NCBI GenBank assembly: GCA_948470475.1
Contig: OX419346.1
Location: 20,779,417-20,843,416, forward strand
Origin: Galaxea fascicularis
Lineage: Eukaryota; Cnidaria; Anthozoa; Scleractinia; Euphylliidae
Reading direction: 5' to 3'
DNA: 64,000 nucleotides
This document shows, one piece after another, positions 45,201 to 55,845 of the stretch; the stretch's first letter is position 1; the number at the start of each line of letters is the position of its first letter. The translations under genes and the position numbers were made by a program. A model generated the notes under the pieces. That model did not search any database, was not told the DNA's origin, and was given only the letters and a program-made list of their open reading frames with translations.

Positions 45201-48200
45201 GTTAGTTATGATGTTAGAGAAACAGAGCTACAACGAGTTGCAAAAATACTTGAGACACTGTACGCCATTTGGCCTTGAATGACGTTTCCATGATCTTCCG
45301 CTTTCCCTCCCCCTCCCCCTCTTATCAAAGTTGTTAACGGCGGAGCATCATGCTCGAAACTTTGAGGAACAACTTTGAAAGGGGGAGAGGGAGGGGGTGA
45401 GTATTACATGTCACAGATTTGTTAGCAGCAGCGTTTTAGAGAAAGAAGAGACGTTTTTGATTGCGAATGTCTCAACAATTTTGCAACTGGTTGTAGCAAG
45501 AATTAGCTGCGTGCTTATAGCCAATCAAAATCGAGCTGGTGACACCAATGTATAATAATTAAGCTTAACATCAACTTCAAGGCTGATGACTGAGTCTAAT
45601 AATTCCAATTCCATTTACTTATAATTTGTGACAAAATAAAACCTACCTTATCATCTACAACATCAGTTCTGGCAAAGACAGTCAGCACATCAGCCAAACC
45701 ACCATTAGAAATCCATATCTTAAAAATCAAGTCAAATAAAGAGATTGAAAGATGTAATCTATTCAAAATAGCTGTACAAAATCAGGGACACAATACAGAT
45801 CAAATTGGAAGTAGGAAATGTTGGTTTTTGAGGAGCTATTTTTTCAAATGATTTATCCATTTGTTTACATACTCTGTCATTCAGTAATTAGCTCATTCAA
45901 TCATTCATATTTCATTCTTTTAATCACTCCTTTCCTCCTTCATTTTCGTGGCAAAGCCATCATGACTTGAATAATTGCAATGTGACGTATTCAGTTAAGC
46001 TGCTTACTAAAGACTTCCTTCAATGATTTTCACCCATGAGACAACCAGGAGTAAAATGTTATAAATTTCTACGTGCCCATGCTGCATTACAGTATCACTG
46101 TTTCCTCTAACTGAGTTCTCCTAAATTCATAGAAATTAAGTTTGAATTGATCATCCCCTTAGTTGCTCCCTTGCGATTATGACGAACCAGATTTGCTTTT
46201 ACGCACTCAGCTTTTTATGTGAGCTGATTGACTTGATCTCATTACCTTTGAGCCATTGAGAAGAAACTGTTTGCCATCGTCACTAAGTGTGGCTCTGGAC
46301 TGGATGGATGCAGCATCACTTCCACTGAATATTCAGAATTAGAAATAATGCCACATACGAAAAAAAAACAATATTTGATTATCCAAGTTCCTTGATGGTT
46401 ATAAATCCTGCTTTTTTCCTACAGGCCAACTATTAATTTGAATCCCAAACGTTTTGTCATCGTCCTAAGAACTTCTGCAAATAAATTACAGGCACTTTGT
46501 TGTCTCTTCATATTGTGTACTTCCAGAAACTATCTATAACCCCCACATGGAAGGGTTTTTTTGGTTTGCCCCCCACCCCTTCCCCCTCCAGAAATTCCAA
46601 TTTAGTTGATTCATACTTTTCTTTTAACATTAAAAATTGCTTTTGCCATCCCCTCCTCCCTCCCCCCCCCCCCACCCCTTGGAATTTTCATTGACTTTCT
46701 GTGGGGGAGGTGTACAATGATAACTTCTGGGTCAGAACTGCACATTACTCCTGTAACTCATGTTCCAACACAGACAAAACACAAAGGATTAATCATTCTA
46801 GTAATGGATGCAGTATATACCTTGATGGTTCTGTCAGACAAAATGCAGCAATATGTTCACCAGAAGCCAGCTTGGGAAGGTATCTCCTTTTTTGTTCTTC
46901 ATTGCCACAGATAAGAATGCCCTACGAAAATGATAAAATTATGCCATAATAATTATTTTCAGTCACATAACCTCCAGTTAAGAAAATATAAATTAACCAG
47001 GAAATCAAGAAATATATTTAATATGCAGAAAACACTTGTACTATTTATGAGGCCTTCCAAGGGGTTTGAGCGACAAGCGACATTGCGTCAAAATGTGGCG
47101 ACAATTTGTTACCAAAGTACCGACAGCCGACAGAAGTTGACACGAAAGAAGCGACAATTTGCGAAAATGACAATTTCCTCCGCTGGTCAGGCGACAAAGG
47201 TACACAAAAGGATGCGACAAGGCGACAAGACTACCCCCATTGGAAGGCCTCATTTATCTACGTTGTAGGCAGATATAATCACCAATGGTTACCATACCTT
47301 TAAACCAATCGACTGATGTGCCATAAGAGTCACTGCAATACTGGCATCTGTTGAAAAGGCTTCAGCAACTCGAGCGTAGTTGGTGTTTAGTAGACCAAGT
47401 CCCCCTGAAATTCAGCAGTCAATAATTTAGCAACACTCAATATAATAAGTGGCTTAGAACTTTTAATGATGTGGAGCATTTAAAGCACTTCGTCTTTCCA
47501 TTTGTCTCACTGTTTAGTTTTGAAAAAATTTGCTTTTGAAAAACTCTCACCATACTCCTCTGGAATCTGCAGACCAAACAAGCCAAGTTCCCTTAATCCT
47601 TGCATCACATCTTCAGGAATTTTGGCATCTTTGTCAATCTGGGCTGAATCCACTGCAAAATGAGATAAATAAATTCACATAACATGGAGTATTCCAGCCC
47701 TAATTTGCAACAAAGAGGACATAAACAAAAAGTTAATCTTATTTCTCCAAATCGTTATATCAGAAATGCAAAGAATGGCATATGGGGCAGGACAACAGGA
47801 ATGGCTAGATAAAGACTGTTTAAGAATCCCACACAATCTTTAATCTTGTGATCTTTGACAAATTGCCCAACTGCAAAAAGAAAATGTATGCAAGTCTGAT
47901 AACAGCATTTGCATGTTAATTACTATGAAGGATAATTAAGCTTAAATTACCTTTTTCCTCAAAATACTTTTCTACAGGTTCAACAAGCATGTTTAAAGTT
48001 GCTAGTTGCTCCTCGTTTAATGGCTCTGGAAAAGGAAACACTTTTTCCTACAAGTAAAGAGAATAACTATAAACATTCCTCAACTGTCACAATCATTGCT
48101 ATCAATCATCACCAGCTTTGCAGTCTACATTAATCCCTATCCTCTCAACACTGCTGTTATCATCGACTACCCCATCACCATCATCGTCATCATTATCATC

Positions 48201-50054
48201 AGCAGCAATGTCAATATCAACGTCATCACCATCATCATCATCTTTCTCACAATCTCAATAAAATAATCACCCTCAATGCACTTCATCTGCAAGGTTTGCA
48301 TAATTATTAGGATTATTTGTAAAAAAAAATGTACTTTTTTCTGATCAGGGGTTCACTGGATAACACAGCTCTAACTTTCAATTATTTCAAGTGTGTTCCT
48401 GTCATGCAACGAACCTGACATAGAGAGCGCTGTGATTTCTACATACATATTTTCCATCTTGTACAGTACAACTGACGTATTAATTTAGCGGGCTGTACGA
48501 ACAAACTCGGCGTTGTCAATCAATGGTTTCCGATCGATTGATTGCAATCAATACAATCAATAATAATCAATAACAATCCATTGATTGTTATTGATTGGTG
48601 CAACCAATCAATAAAAATCGATAATCACACTAGGAGTCTTAATTGCTATTGATTACCATTGATTTCTATAGAAAATCATTGATTAATAATTCATTATGCA
48701 ACTTTCTGGCGCGTGTTAGCGTGGGCGTGCTTCATTGGTCCCGGCATATTTACACGTCCAGGGTAATTGGGTAATTCGATTGCGCACTTTTATCCTTGCA
48801 CTTCAACCGGGATTCCCAGAACACACTTGTTACGGAGTTTGCTTGTTCCAGAGATGGCGAAGCAAGTTGAATTGTCAGTGCGCTGTGTAGTCAAGGGCTA
48901 TCACGAATGCCCTTTTGAAGTGAATGTCGGAGAAATATTCTACGCATTCAAGAAGAGAGGAGAACGTGGGAATGCGTTCAGAGTTACGAATGATCGGGGG
49001 CAGCTCGGCCATCTTCAAATCGAGCTTGTTGGTCCTCTTTGGCCCTTACACAAAGAGATTACTGTGTAAGTTTTAAAACGCCACAATACATTACAAGGGA
49101 AGCGCATTTTCCTTTTAACAATTATTCTGCTATCCTCCCTTTCGGTTGCACGGGTGAATGTTCAATTATTCTGCTATCTTCCCTTTCGGTTGAACGGGTG
49201 AATGTTCAAGATGTATGTTCTTGGCCTGCATGCGTATATTCAGGCAGTATGACAGTGAGCGCAGACAAAAACAATTTCCTCAACTAATTAACAAGCTGGA
49301 AGAGAGTGACACTGAAGAGACTTAAAGAACAAACCATTCAGTTTGGGATATACCGCCCTTTGCAGATTATATGATTAGAATTAAAGACAATTTTGTTCTT
49401 GTTTCGAGACGATCAGAGTCTAGTAATTTAAGTGAGCTTTTAATAGTAATAAGGGGTAAAAATGCTACAAATTTAACATAAAACACAACAAATAAAGATA
49501 ACTTAATGGTTTGTTCATTCATATGGTGCGTTTTATTTAAGAAAACGACAAATTTCATATGAATAAAAATCAATAATAATCAATAACAATCAATGAAAAT
49601 CAATAGAAATCGATAGTCACACAACTTTTAGGCATTGATTTTTATCGATTTCCAATACTAATCGATTAATTGTTATTGATTATTATTGATTTTATTGATT
49701 ATCGGAAACCATTGATTGACAGCGCCGGGGAACAAACCACATCAGAGAATTGAAGAGAATTTTGAGGACAAAACAGTTGACAAAACTTCAATTACGATCT
49801 GTTAAGCTTCTATCTTGCTTTCACGTAAACACAATATTGATCACGATTTTGCTTACAACACGAAGAATAAATGTGTAGAAAAACATGAAAAAGTCGTCAC
49901 CCACAACGTACGGTACCTTGTTGAAACTACCGAGGAAAAGATCTTTGGCAAACGTCGAGCTCGGCTTCGATGTGTGAAGAAAACAGCGAAGCAACGGCGT
50001 CGTCATGTGTTTACAAGTTTTAAAAACTTGTCTGCTAGCCCTTAACGAAAACAT
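39293..50054 (-). CDS. ACAD9: Acyl-CoA dehydrogenase family member 9, complete
   Basis: ACAD9 is a mitochondrial FAD-dependent acyl-CoA dehydrogenase that also serves as a complex I assembly factor. Coding exons in transcript order: 50054-49917, 48047-47951, 47652-47551, 47404-47298, 46921-46821, 46324-46246, 45718-45647, 44699-44597, 44302-44229, 43856-43781, 43627-43557, 43236-43120, 42558-42501, 42420-42350, 42099-42020, 41697-41571, 41100-41023, 40293-40165, 39560-39488 and 39387-39293. All introns are GT-AG and phases agree, giving 615 residues (human 621). The N-terminus ([16 protein letters not shown]) is basic and suits mitochondrial import. Diagnostic segments include [56 protein letters not shown], and [14 protein letters not shown] with the catalytic Glu at residue 422. 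The distinctive C-terminal half is present, ruling out short- and medium-chain dehydrogenases. It is closer to ACAD9 than to ACADVL. The frame is open to a TTG at 50084, but the ATG at 50054 is the sensible start. Intron 1 hosts a transposon. Confidence 0.96.
39700..39940. repeat. Direct repeat in ACAD9 intron 19
   Basis: A segment of about 75 bp with ACTCGGGCC, AGAATGT and CGTAATTCCATTT, ending near TTGCTCGCTA, occurs at about 39705-39775 and again at about 39850-39935 with substitutions and an insertion. It is non-coding. Confidence 0.55.
41738..41808. repeat. (CAT)n/(CTC)n microsatellite (ACAD9 intron 15)
   Basis: Runs of CAT with an interior CTCCTC block, about 70 bp long. It lies about 40 bp upstream, in transcript sense, of the ACAD9 exon at 41571-41697. 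Confidence 0.85.
44922..45046. mobile_element. Inverted-repeat MITE (ACAD9 intron 7)
   Basis: AACAATTATTGGAT at the left end is mirrored by ATCCAATAATTGTT at the right. Inner arms GATAATTATCAAGGCC and GGCCTTGATAATTAT continue the symmetry. The element is about 125 bp with no coding capacity. Confidence 0.75.
45305..45398. repeat. Purine/pyrimidine hairpin (ACAD9 intron 7)
   Basis: A C-rich arm (CCCTCCCCCTCCCCCTCTT then CAAAGTTGTT) is followed by its imperfect reverse complement (AACAACTTTG then AAAGGGGGAGAGGGAGGGGG). GAGCATCATGCTC forms a second small palindrome at the tip. The strand asymmetry could allow triplex-type structures. It is probably a MITE. Confidence 0.6.
47049..47251. mobile_element. 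203-bp MITE with 6-bp target duplication (ACAD9 intron 4)
   Basis: The termini are GAGGCCTTCCAA at 47049 and TTGGAAGGCCTC ending at 47251, with ATTTAT directly outside on both sides (47043-47048 and 47252-47257). The interior repeats GCGACAA words. The element ends 46 bp downstream, in transcript sense, of ACAD9 exon 4 (47298-47404). Confidence 0.7.
48507..49729. mobile_element. 1,223-bp TIR transposon carrying a HIRAN-like gene
   Basis: It lies in ACAD9 intron 1. GAACAAAC flanks it exactly on both sides (48499-48506 and 49730-49737), an 8-bp target duplication. The outer ends pair as inverted repeats: near 48514 and in reverse complement near 49723 both read GTCAATCAATGGTTTCCGAT. Inside them each end has about 160-180 bp of AATCAATA/ATTGATT arrays in both orientations (about 48520-48705 and 49560-49715). 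An 8-bp duplication is known for hAT, P and Merlin-like transposons, and I cannot choose between them. No transposase is present. The only gene is the two-exon HIRAN-like CDS at 48854-49325, with AATAAA near 49490. The element is therefore non-autonomous but has protein cargo. Confidence 0.88.
48854..49325 (+). CDS. Small HIRAN-like protein encoded within a transposon
   Basis: Two exons, 48854-49065 and 49244-49325, are joined by a clean GTAAGT donor and TTCAG acceptor in matching phase. They encode 97 residues ending in TAA. The frame extends upstream only to a TTG, so ATG 48854 ([20 protein letters not shown]) is chosen. Residues 8-66 resemble a HIRAN domain: [13 protein letters not shown] at 15-27, then [19 protein letters not shown] at 40-58 and PLWPL at 61-65. 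HIRAN domains (as in HLTF) bind DNA ends and stalled forks. The tail ([10 protein letters not shown], then EESDTEET) is charged. The gene is antisense to ACAD9. The 178-bp intron contains a tandem duplication of about 43 bp. A role in the element's mobility or DNA repair is possible but unproven. Confidence 0.72.
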
Positions 50055-50408
50055 GTTAGCCGGAACTTCTTCAGGATCGATCAAAGCGAAAATTTATGTG
50101 GCGATCAAGATATAAACACATGGAGTCACCTTGAGTGACCTTCACAACGACACCTTTGGGCCCGCCCTAGTCCCTCCCCTTTCTGCTCGGTTGGGCCGAG
50201 GCTTAGCTAATTATTAAAAATAGGTCCGCAATGCGTACATGTGTAGCTTGGTAGACACGTAACAGGCACTAGACGATCTCGTGGACAAACAAATAAATCC
50301 GACCGTGCCATAATGTGGCAACATGATTCGTGTAAGCCACACAAAAATTACTTTTCATGTACCGTTCGATAATTTAAAGAATTGCGACGATAAATCGATA
50401 TCGTTGCA

Positions 50409-50474
50409 ACAGGACAAAACGATTCTCTCTCAAAGTAAATTACTTTGAGAGAGGATCGTTTTGTCCTGTTGCAA
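50409..50474. repeat. Perfect hairpin upstream of ACAD9
   Basis: AACAGGACAAAACGAT on the left pairs with ATCGTTTTGTCCTGTT on the right. The inner CTCTCAAAGTAA and TTACTTTGAGAG form an almost loopless centre. The sequence is about 66 bp, followed by GCAAAGATCG that echoes the left flank. The probable origin is a small MITE. Confidence 0.7.
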
Positions 50475-50553
50475 AGATCGAGGTTAATATTGCTTTTAAC
50501 TGAATTCATCACTTACTGTAGTTTCCAAGCTTCCGACAAAACAACAAGCTCCT

Positions 50554-50650
50554 TTCTCGTCCCCAGAGCCTCCTGTCCCTGTTAGCCGGCGGGGGCCTGG
50601 TCCTCGTGTGAAGGCCCCCGCCGGCAGGAAGGAGGCTCTGGGGACGAGAA
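50554..50650. mobile_element. GC-rich hairpin MITE
   Basis: TTCTCGTCCCCAGAGCCTCC at the left is the reverse complement of the right end. Inside, GCCGGCGGGGGCC pairs with GGCCCCCGCCGGC. The element is about 97 bp with a short loop, and its high GC content contrasts with the AT-rich surroundings. It has no coding capacity. Confidence 0.8.
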
Positions 50651-51524
50651 TGAGTGATTTTATAGGACATTTTAAATTCAGTAATGTGACTTACATTAAT
50701 TTTGTGATTCACACAATGTCAAATTCTTCACAACCTGTCCTAAATCTAAAAATTAATGTTTTTCCTGGTCTCGCAAGAAGAGGGGGTACTAAAATATTAC
50801 ACCGCTTAAACACAATACCAAATTAGGGTATTAGGTTGGGTTATTTACCAAGCTAAGTAGGAGACTTCATGTCCTTTGCAACTTACTTGTCCTTTTCAAA
50901 ATACAAACTAAAATTCACACAGCAACACTGCCTGAAACAGTGCCTTCCCATTCCAAGCTCATTAAGGCCTCATAGTGGATGCAACTCTACATAGTGATGT
51001 GGACAAGTAACACCCAGCACGTTTGCTCATGACAGAAGCAAACATGACAAAATGCTGTCTAAGAAGTAAGCCATAGTTTTATTGCATAGGCTTGCTACAA
51101 TTTTGCCTGGTTGTTACTTTTTTCAACCGCAGTAATCTCATTGTTATTGTTTCAAGTAAAAAGCCAATCATGTGTGAAAAAACTAAACCACAAACAGTAA
51201 CGGTAATTAGGTTGTGGTTTCATGTTGCTTCTGATTGGTTGCAAAACAATAAACATTCCAGGAACTTTTTCTGGTGTTCACGGTTTTATGGGAAAGACTG
51301 TAAGTATTCCCAATATTGATTCTAATCCACAAAGGCCCTTCTTAGAGAGTATATTAAAAGTAAAGCCCTATGTGGTTTTAGTTTAATACTGAGCATACCA
51401 AAACAGCCCATAAAGTAATCAACAAATATGTAATAGCAAATGGGTAGTAAAAACAAGCACACAGGAAGTACAGTGCTAAAGAGATCAATTTATTTTTGTT
51501 TCCCAGTATTCCTTCTCATCATGT

Positions 51525-54094
51525 TTAAAAGCATGTGTTGGGACGCTTGGCCACAAATTTGGACTTGTACTGGGACTTGATCACACGATGTGGCAGAGGA
51601 AACTTGATCTTTGAATTCTGTAAAAACAACACAGATACCACAAATTACTAAGCATACATAGTATCCAAGCAGTCATATACTTTGAAATCACATCTTCTAA
51701 GCTTGTTTCTACAAAAACTTCAACATAATAATAATTATTATAAGGCAAAACACTTACGTGAAGCTGCTTCACATGTGGCCTTCTGCATTTGCTGGCAGGA
51801 ATCACATCAACTTTCATTATCTGAATGCTAGATCCTCGTGCACGGTGCCTGGCAGCCATATCACGATCTGTGCACAAAAAAAATGATCAGTTTACTTTGT
51901 CACCTAACAAACTGTCTGTGCAATTTTAGGCAAGAATCCTGCAAAATGGTAAACTTAATCTAACAAGGTAGAGAAAATTTTCTCTATTTGTGAAGCTTTG
52001 CTTAAAGATCTTGAGCTTCAGGCCCCAAAAACTGTGCACAAAACTGATTCTAGCACAATATGTTTTCTTAAGTTCCTAAACCCTTTAAACCCTAAGAGTG
52101 ATCAGCATAAAATTTCTCCTTGTAATATCAATGCTTTAAAAAACGGAGTGATCATGAGAATTAAGGACAGAATCACCCAAAATACGCTTGCCTGAAAATA
52201 ACCATTTCTTCCTACTACTTCTATAGGAAATTAGTGGGAACAACAAAGGAGACTTTAAATTTTGGTCTTTGGGATTAAAGGGTTAACAAAGCATCATTTA
52301 TGGTGCCATGTTGTTTGTTTTGACAGACCTTATTGCTCTATTAGTGAGTAAATCGACTTCACTGGGTTGATCACATTTAACCCTTTGTTTAGCCCTTGGA
52401 GGTAATCATGCTTTTATGAACAAGATGCAAGTGAATTTACCCTTGATTAGGGGTACTTAATTGTGGATGAGCACTAATTGGCTTTCCAGGGATTGAGGTA
52501 TAATACTTACAGCAAGATGTGACAGCACTAGCTACAGTCAGGTCGCGATATTCCCGGTACATGTTGTGGGTTCCACTACGAGAGTCATAGCGCAACCAAA
52601 CACCAAAGTTCTTGATCTTCAAGGGCTTCTTCTCATAGATCTATCGACACAAAGAGCAGGGACCATAAAACATTGGCAATGCTGCTGTTGGTCAGACTTA
52701 AATGTGATAAAATGCAAAGGAGTCAAATTATAATCCAGATCTTCCACAACTTGAGTAAATACAACCATCGAACATGGCACATTACATTGACCATAAATTC
52801 ATCTTCAGTTCTGGTAGATACTCACCCGTTTGCAGGACACAATTTCTCCATGGGACTTCTTGATCTTCTTTAACTTAGAACAAAAGTACCAGTATTTGGA
52901 TTTGGCAACAACCTCGTCAGGGCCAAAGATCCTCATCTTGTAGAGAGGTGGAGAGGTGTTCTTTGCACTTGGCAGAGCCCTGCCGATGATTTCAAATTCT
53001 TTGACCTGAGATAGGAGTTAAACACAATACAATACATCATGCTGGCTTGAAATAGACTGGGCAATGCACCATAATACAAGCTCCAAGCAGTTTCAAAACT
53101 TTGAGACACTTCAATGGAAATTTCACTAGTGACTTTGAAAATGCTTTCTTTTTTTTTTTTTTTTTTTGCTAAAAGAGGAAAAGACAACAATGTCCCTCCT
53201 CTTTCAAGCGTTAATGGCAAATGCATACTTTAGTTTATCCATCTTCAGGCTTGCATTTAAGTTTAAAAATACAGGTTTCAGAGAAAAGTAGCCAGTCATT
53301 ATGTAAAACAAAGTATTTTATTCTTGCTTACACTCTAAGTGGCCAACTACATTAACTGCTGTTTCCTGACATACAGTTGAAGTATCAACCTACCCACTTC
53401 ACTAAGAGCACTATATCAATAGAATTCTAACAATCTAAATTCACTCAATGAAGTCCTCAAAGGCCAAGAAAAGACATACATTGGGCCCAGCTGTTCAAAT
53501 CTAGCAAACAGCTTTACCTAGCAGCTAAGTCTGTCTGTACCCAGCAGATAAAATGTACGTTTTTAACTGCTGGATAATTATAAAAGTAATTTATTCTTTT
53601 AACAAGTGGATCCTGTTTGATAAGGCTATCCTCAACAACCAACCAGGCACTTTACCTAGCCGGCTATTTTAAACCATGTCATTTTACATCGCAAACAAAA
53701 AATAGGAACTACACTGGAACAACTGAAATCAGTGTGAAGGTGTTAAAACTTATCCCAACTTGCAAAGGTCAGAGCTTACAACACAAATACACGAATGGAT
53801 CGCAACTACAGTAATCTTCAGAGGAAAATTTTGCTCAAAAAAACAGTTTACGGCAGTGGGGTATTTTCTCTAAAACAAACATAAACAGAGCTACGAGAAG
53901 AATAAGAACGAAATTAAACGTGAAATAAACAAGAAATTGGACTAAAATTGAGAGAGAAATTCAACGAAACATACAAAAAACGAAAAACACTAGTTCATGT
54001 AAGCTTTACTCGTGTTTAAACAAACTGCTTTAGGTCCCCACAAGTCACCTAAAGCCGGCAAATTTAAATGTGTTACCTCTCCGCGAACTTTCAT
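51525..54094 (-). CDS. RPL18A: 60S ribosomal protein L18a (eL20), complete
   Basis: A large-subunit ribosomal protein. Coding exons in transcript order are 54094-54077, 53005-52826, 52640-52511, 51867-51758 and 51617-51525, all GT-AG and in phase. The product is 176 residues, the same as the human protein. Recognisable stretches include [64 protein letters not shown] and the C-terminus VAKRPNTCF. The first coding exon holds only six codons (MKVRGE), a common arrangement in ribosomal-protein genes. A pyrimidine-rich run just 5' of the ATG (reverse complement of 54106-54120) could be a 5' TOP tract. Such tracts confer growth-dependent translation on ribosomal-protein mRNAs. I saw no clear C/D or H/ACA snoRNA in its introns. 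Confidence 0.97.
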
Positions 54095-54351
54095 TTTGGA
54101 CACGAGGGAAGAAGAGAAAGAACTCGACGCTGCTGGGGGTGATATAGCGTCGCGCACGGCCTGCTGGTTCCTCGGTACCAATCTTCACTCTTCAGCACAG
54201 GTTACCCAACATAACAACAATAAAAGCTGGGGGTGGGTTGGGGCCTGGGGTAGACTCTAAAGAAACGCGGTGCTGTGTCGCTGAGGAAGTTGTATACAAG
54301 AATTGGGTTTTCTTAACGGAGTTAACATTGCAAATTGACCACCGTATAGGG

Positions 54352-54402
54352 ATTCTAAAAGCTGACGTTTCGAGCGTTAGCTCTTCGTCAGAGGATTTTC
54401 AA
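54352..54402 (-). ncRNA. Hammerhead-ribozyme-like motif, probably from a retroelement
   Basis: Read on the minus strand, the core CTGACGA (54391-54385) fits CUGANGA. It is followed by an unpaired A, then stem II GAGC/GCTC closed by TAAC (54383-54372), then GAAAC and GTC, with the predicted cleavage after the C at 54364. Flanking AAAATCCT and AGCTTTT can pair as stem I with an internal bulge. Stem III would be only AC/GT with no loop, as in minimal hammerheads that work as dimers. Such motifs are known from Penelope-like retroelements and small circular retrozyme-like RNAs in invertebrates. About 110 bp of flanking sequence (about 54285-54400) looks like the end of such an element. It lies about 260 bp upstream of RPL18A. 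Activity is untested. Confidence 0.55.
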
Positions 54403-55845
54403 ATGGCAAACATGTCTGCACATTTAGAACAAAAAAGGACAATGTGAGCATGAGTTCATAGCCCATAACAATTTTGGGGGGAAATTCTTTTCAAGGGGGA
54501 AAGGCGCATTTCAGAAGCGGCACTAGCTCGTGAAGCGAGACCAGACCACAACACCTGAGACACAGACATCCCGCTTATTCTGAAAAAGCGCCATTACCTA
54601 ATTTTTCGGTTCAGGATACGTATTGCCTAAAAGATCTTTGTATTTCTTATAATTGTTTTGAACAAAATGATCAGCTCTCCAATGATAAAGCATAGGATCG
54701 CTTTCGGAGAGTAGGGCCGTACCCGGAAGATAATCACTAATTCAGAATATTAATTAAATATTAAACGTTTATCGAAACATGCACAATCAGTATACTAATT
54801 TTTTGTAATGACAGTGATCAATGTGATCACAGTACGGTGACTGCAAGCCGACCCGACTGTTCCGTATGCCTTGTAATTTGATTTGACCTATAACTCCAAT
54901 GACTTCACCTAGAATGGGTTTGTGCTACTTTCAAACGTCCTTAAAACCCCATCAGATGCCACAGTCACTTTATTGCTAATTAACTTTGTCTTGCATTCTC
55001 GGTCTAGTTTCTTGTACATATACCCCAACCCAAAAGGGACAGAGTAGATAATGGTGACCCATATTTTTCCGGAATGAACATGGAAACAACAAATCAAGTT
55101 AAAACGGTTTATTTACAAGCTGTTTGACACAAAAACAGCTATATCATATCCTCTGAGTATTACATGTTTTGTCGTGATCTTTGTACAAAGAAAATACTAT
55201 CTAAATACAATAACTATTTTTTAGTATCGACTGAATTATAGTTAGATGTCCTATACAATGTGATACCGTAGAAATAAGTTAGTGTTCTCATTTCAAACTA
55301 GTCACATATTAAATAAGAAGTCATGGCGTTTTGCAGGGACTATTTTTCACGCCTTTGGTATATGCAGTGTTCAAGGTTAGGACCGAAAGGTAACGAGCAT
55401 GTGAACACATTGATATCAATATTGATTTCTTCAAAAAACAGTGCACAATGTTCGTTGAAGAATTAATATTTGCACCTTAATGCCTTATTACTTTATAACG
55501 CTCTTTTTGCGTCTTATTCTGCTCTTTTTGCGCTGAAATTCTATGCGATCGTTATCTATTTAGTGTTACAGTAGCCGTAAGGAAATTAGACTATTGTCCT
55601 TGTGGTACAATACAACACACGACTGCTCGCAGCAAGGGTTCACTTTTCAGTCATGAATGTAACACTTAGCATCAGCCACACTTGGTTCTTTCTCCGGAAG
55701 TTCGACTGGGTATTGTATGGACGGAGCCTGGGAAAACAACACGACAGACACGCGAGATGATTGGGGCATCACGCAACTCCCGAGACCTGATGTCATAACT
55801 ATTCACTTAGGTCGCGTGATATTATTGTCATTTCGTGACCTTCCT
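54403..55845. other. Intergenic region between RPL18A and the GNAT gene
   Basis: No convincing exon. The sequence is AT-rich and not obviously repetitive. At about 55630-55730 (minus strand) a CCCAG acceptor precedes a frame reading APSIQYPVELPEKEPSVADA, and another frame is also open, so an additional 3' exon of the neighbouring acetyltransferase gene cannot be excluded. Confidence 0.45.

Larger units (their letters stand above)
50055..51524. other. ACAD9 promoter side and RPL18A 3' flank, with hairpins
   Basis: No exon is supported here. It holds the upstream region of ACAD9 (minus) and, further right, the 3' flank of RPL18A (minus). Two hairpins are present: 50409-50474 and the element at 50554-50650. 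The CGATAAATCGATATCGTTGC stretch just before the first hairpin is also partly palindromic. Confidence 0.55.
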
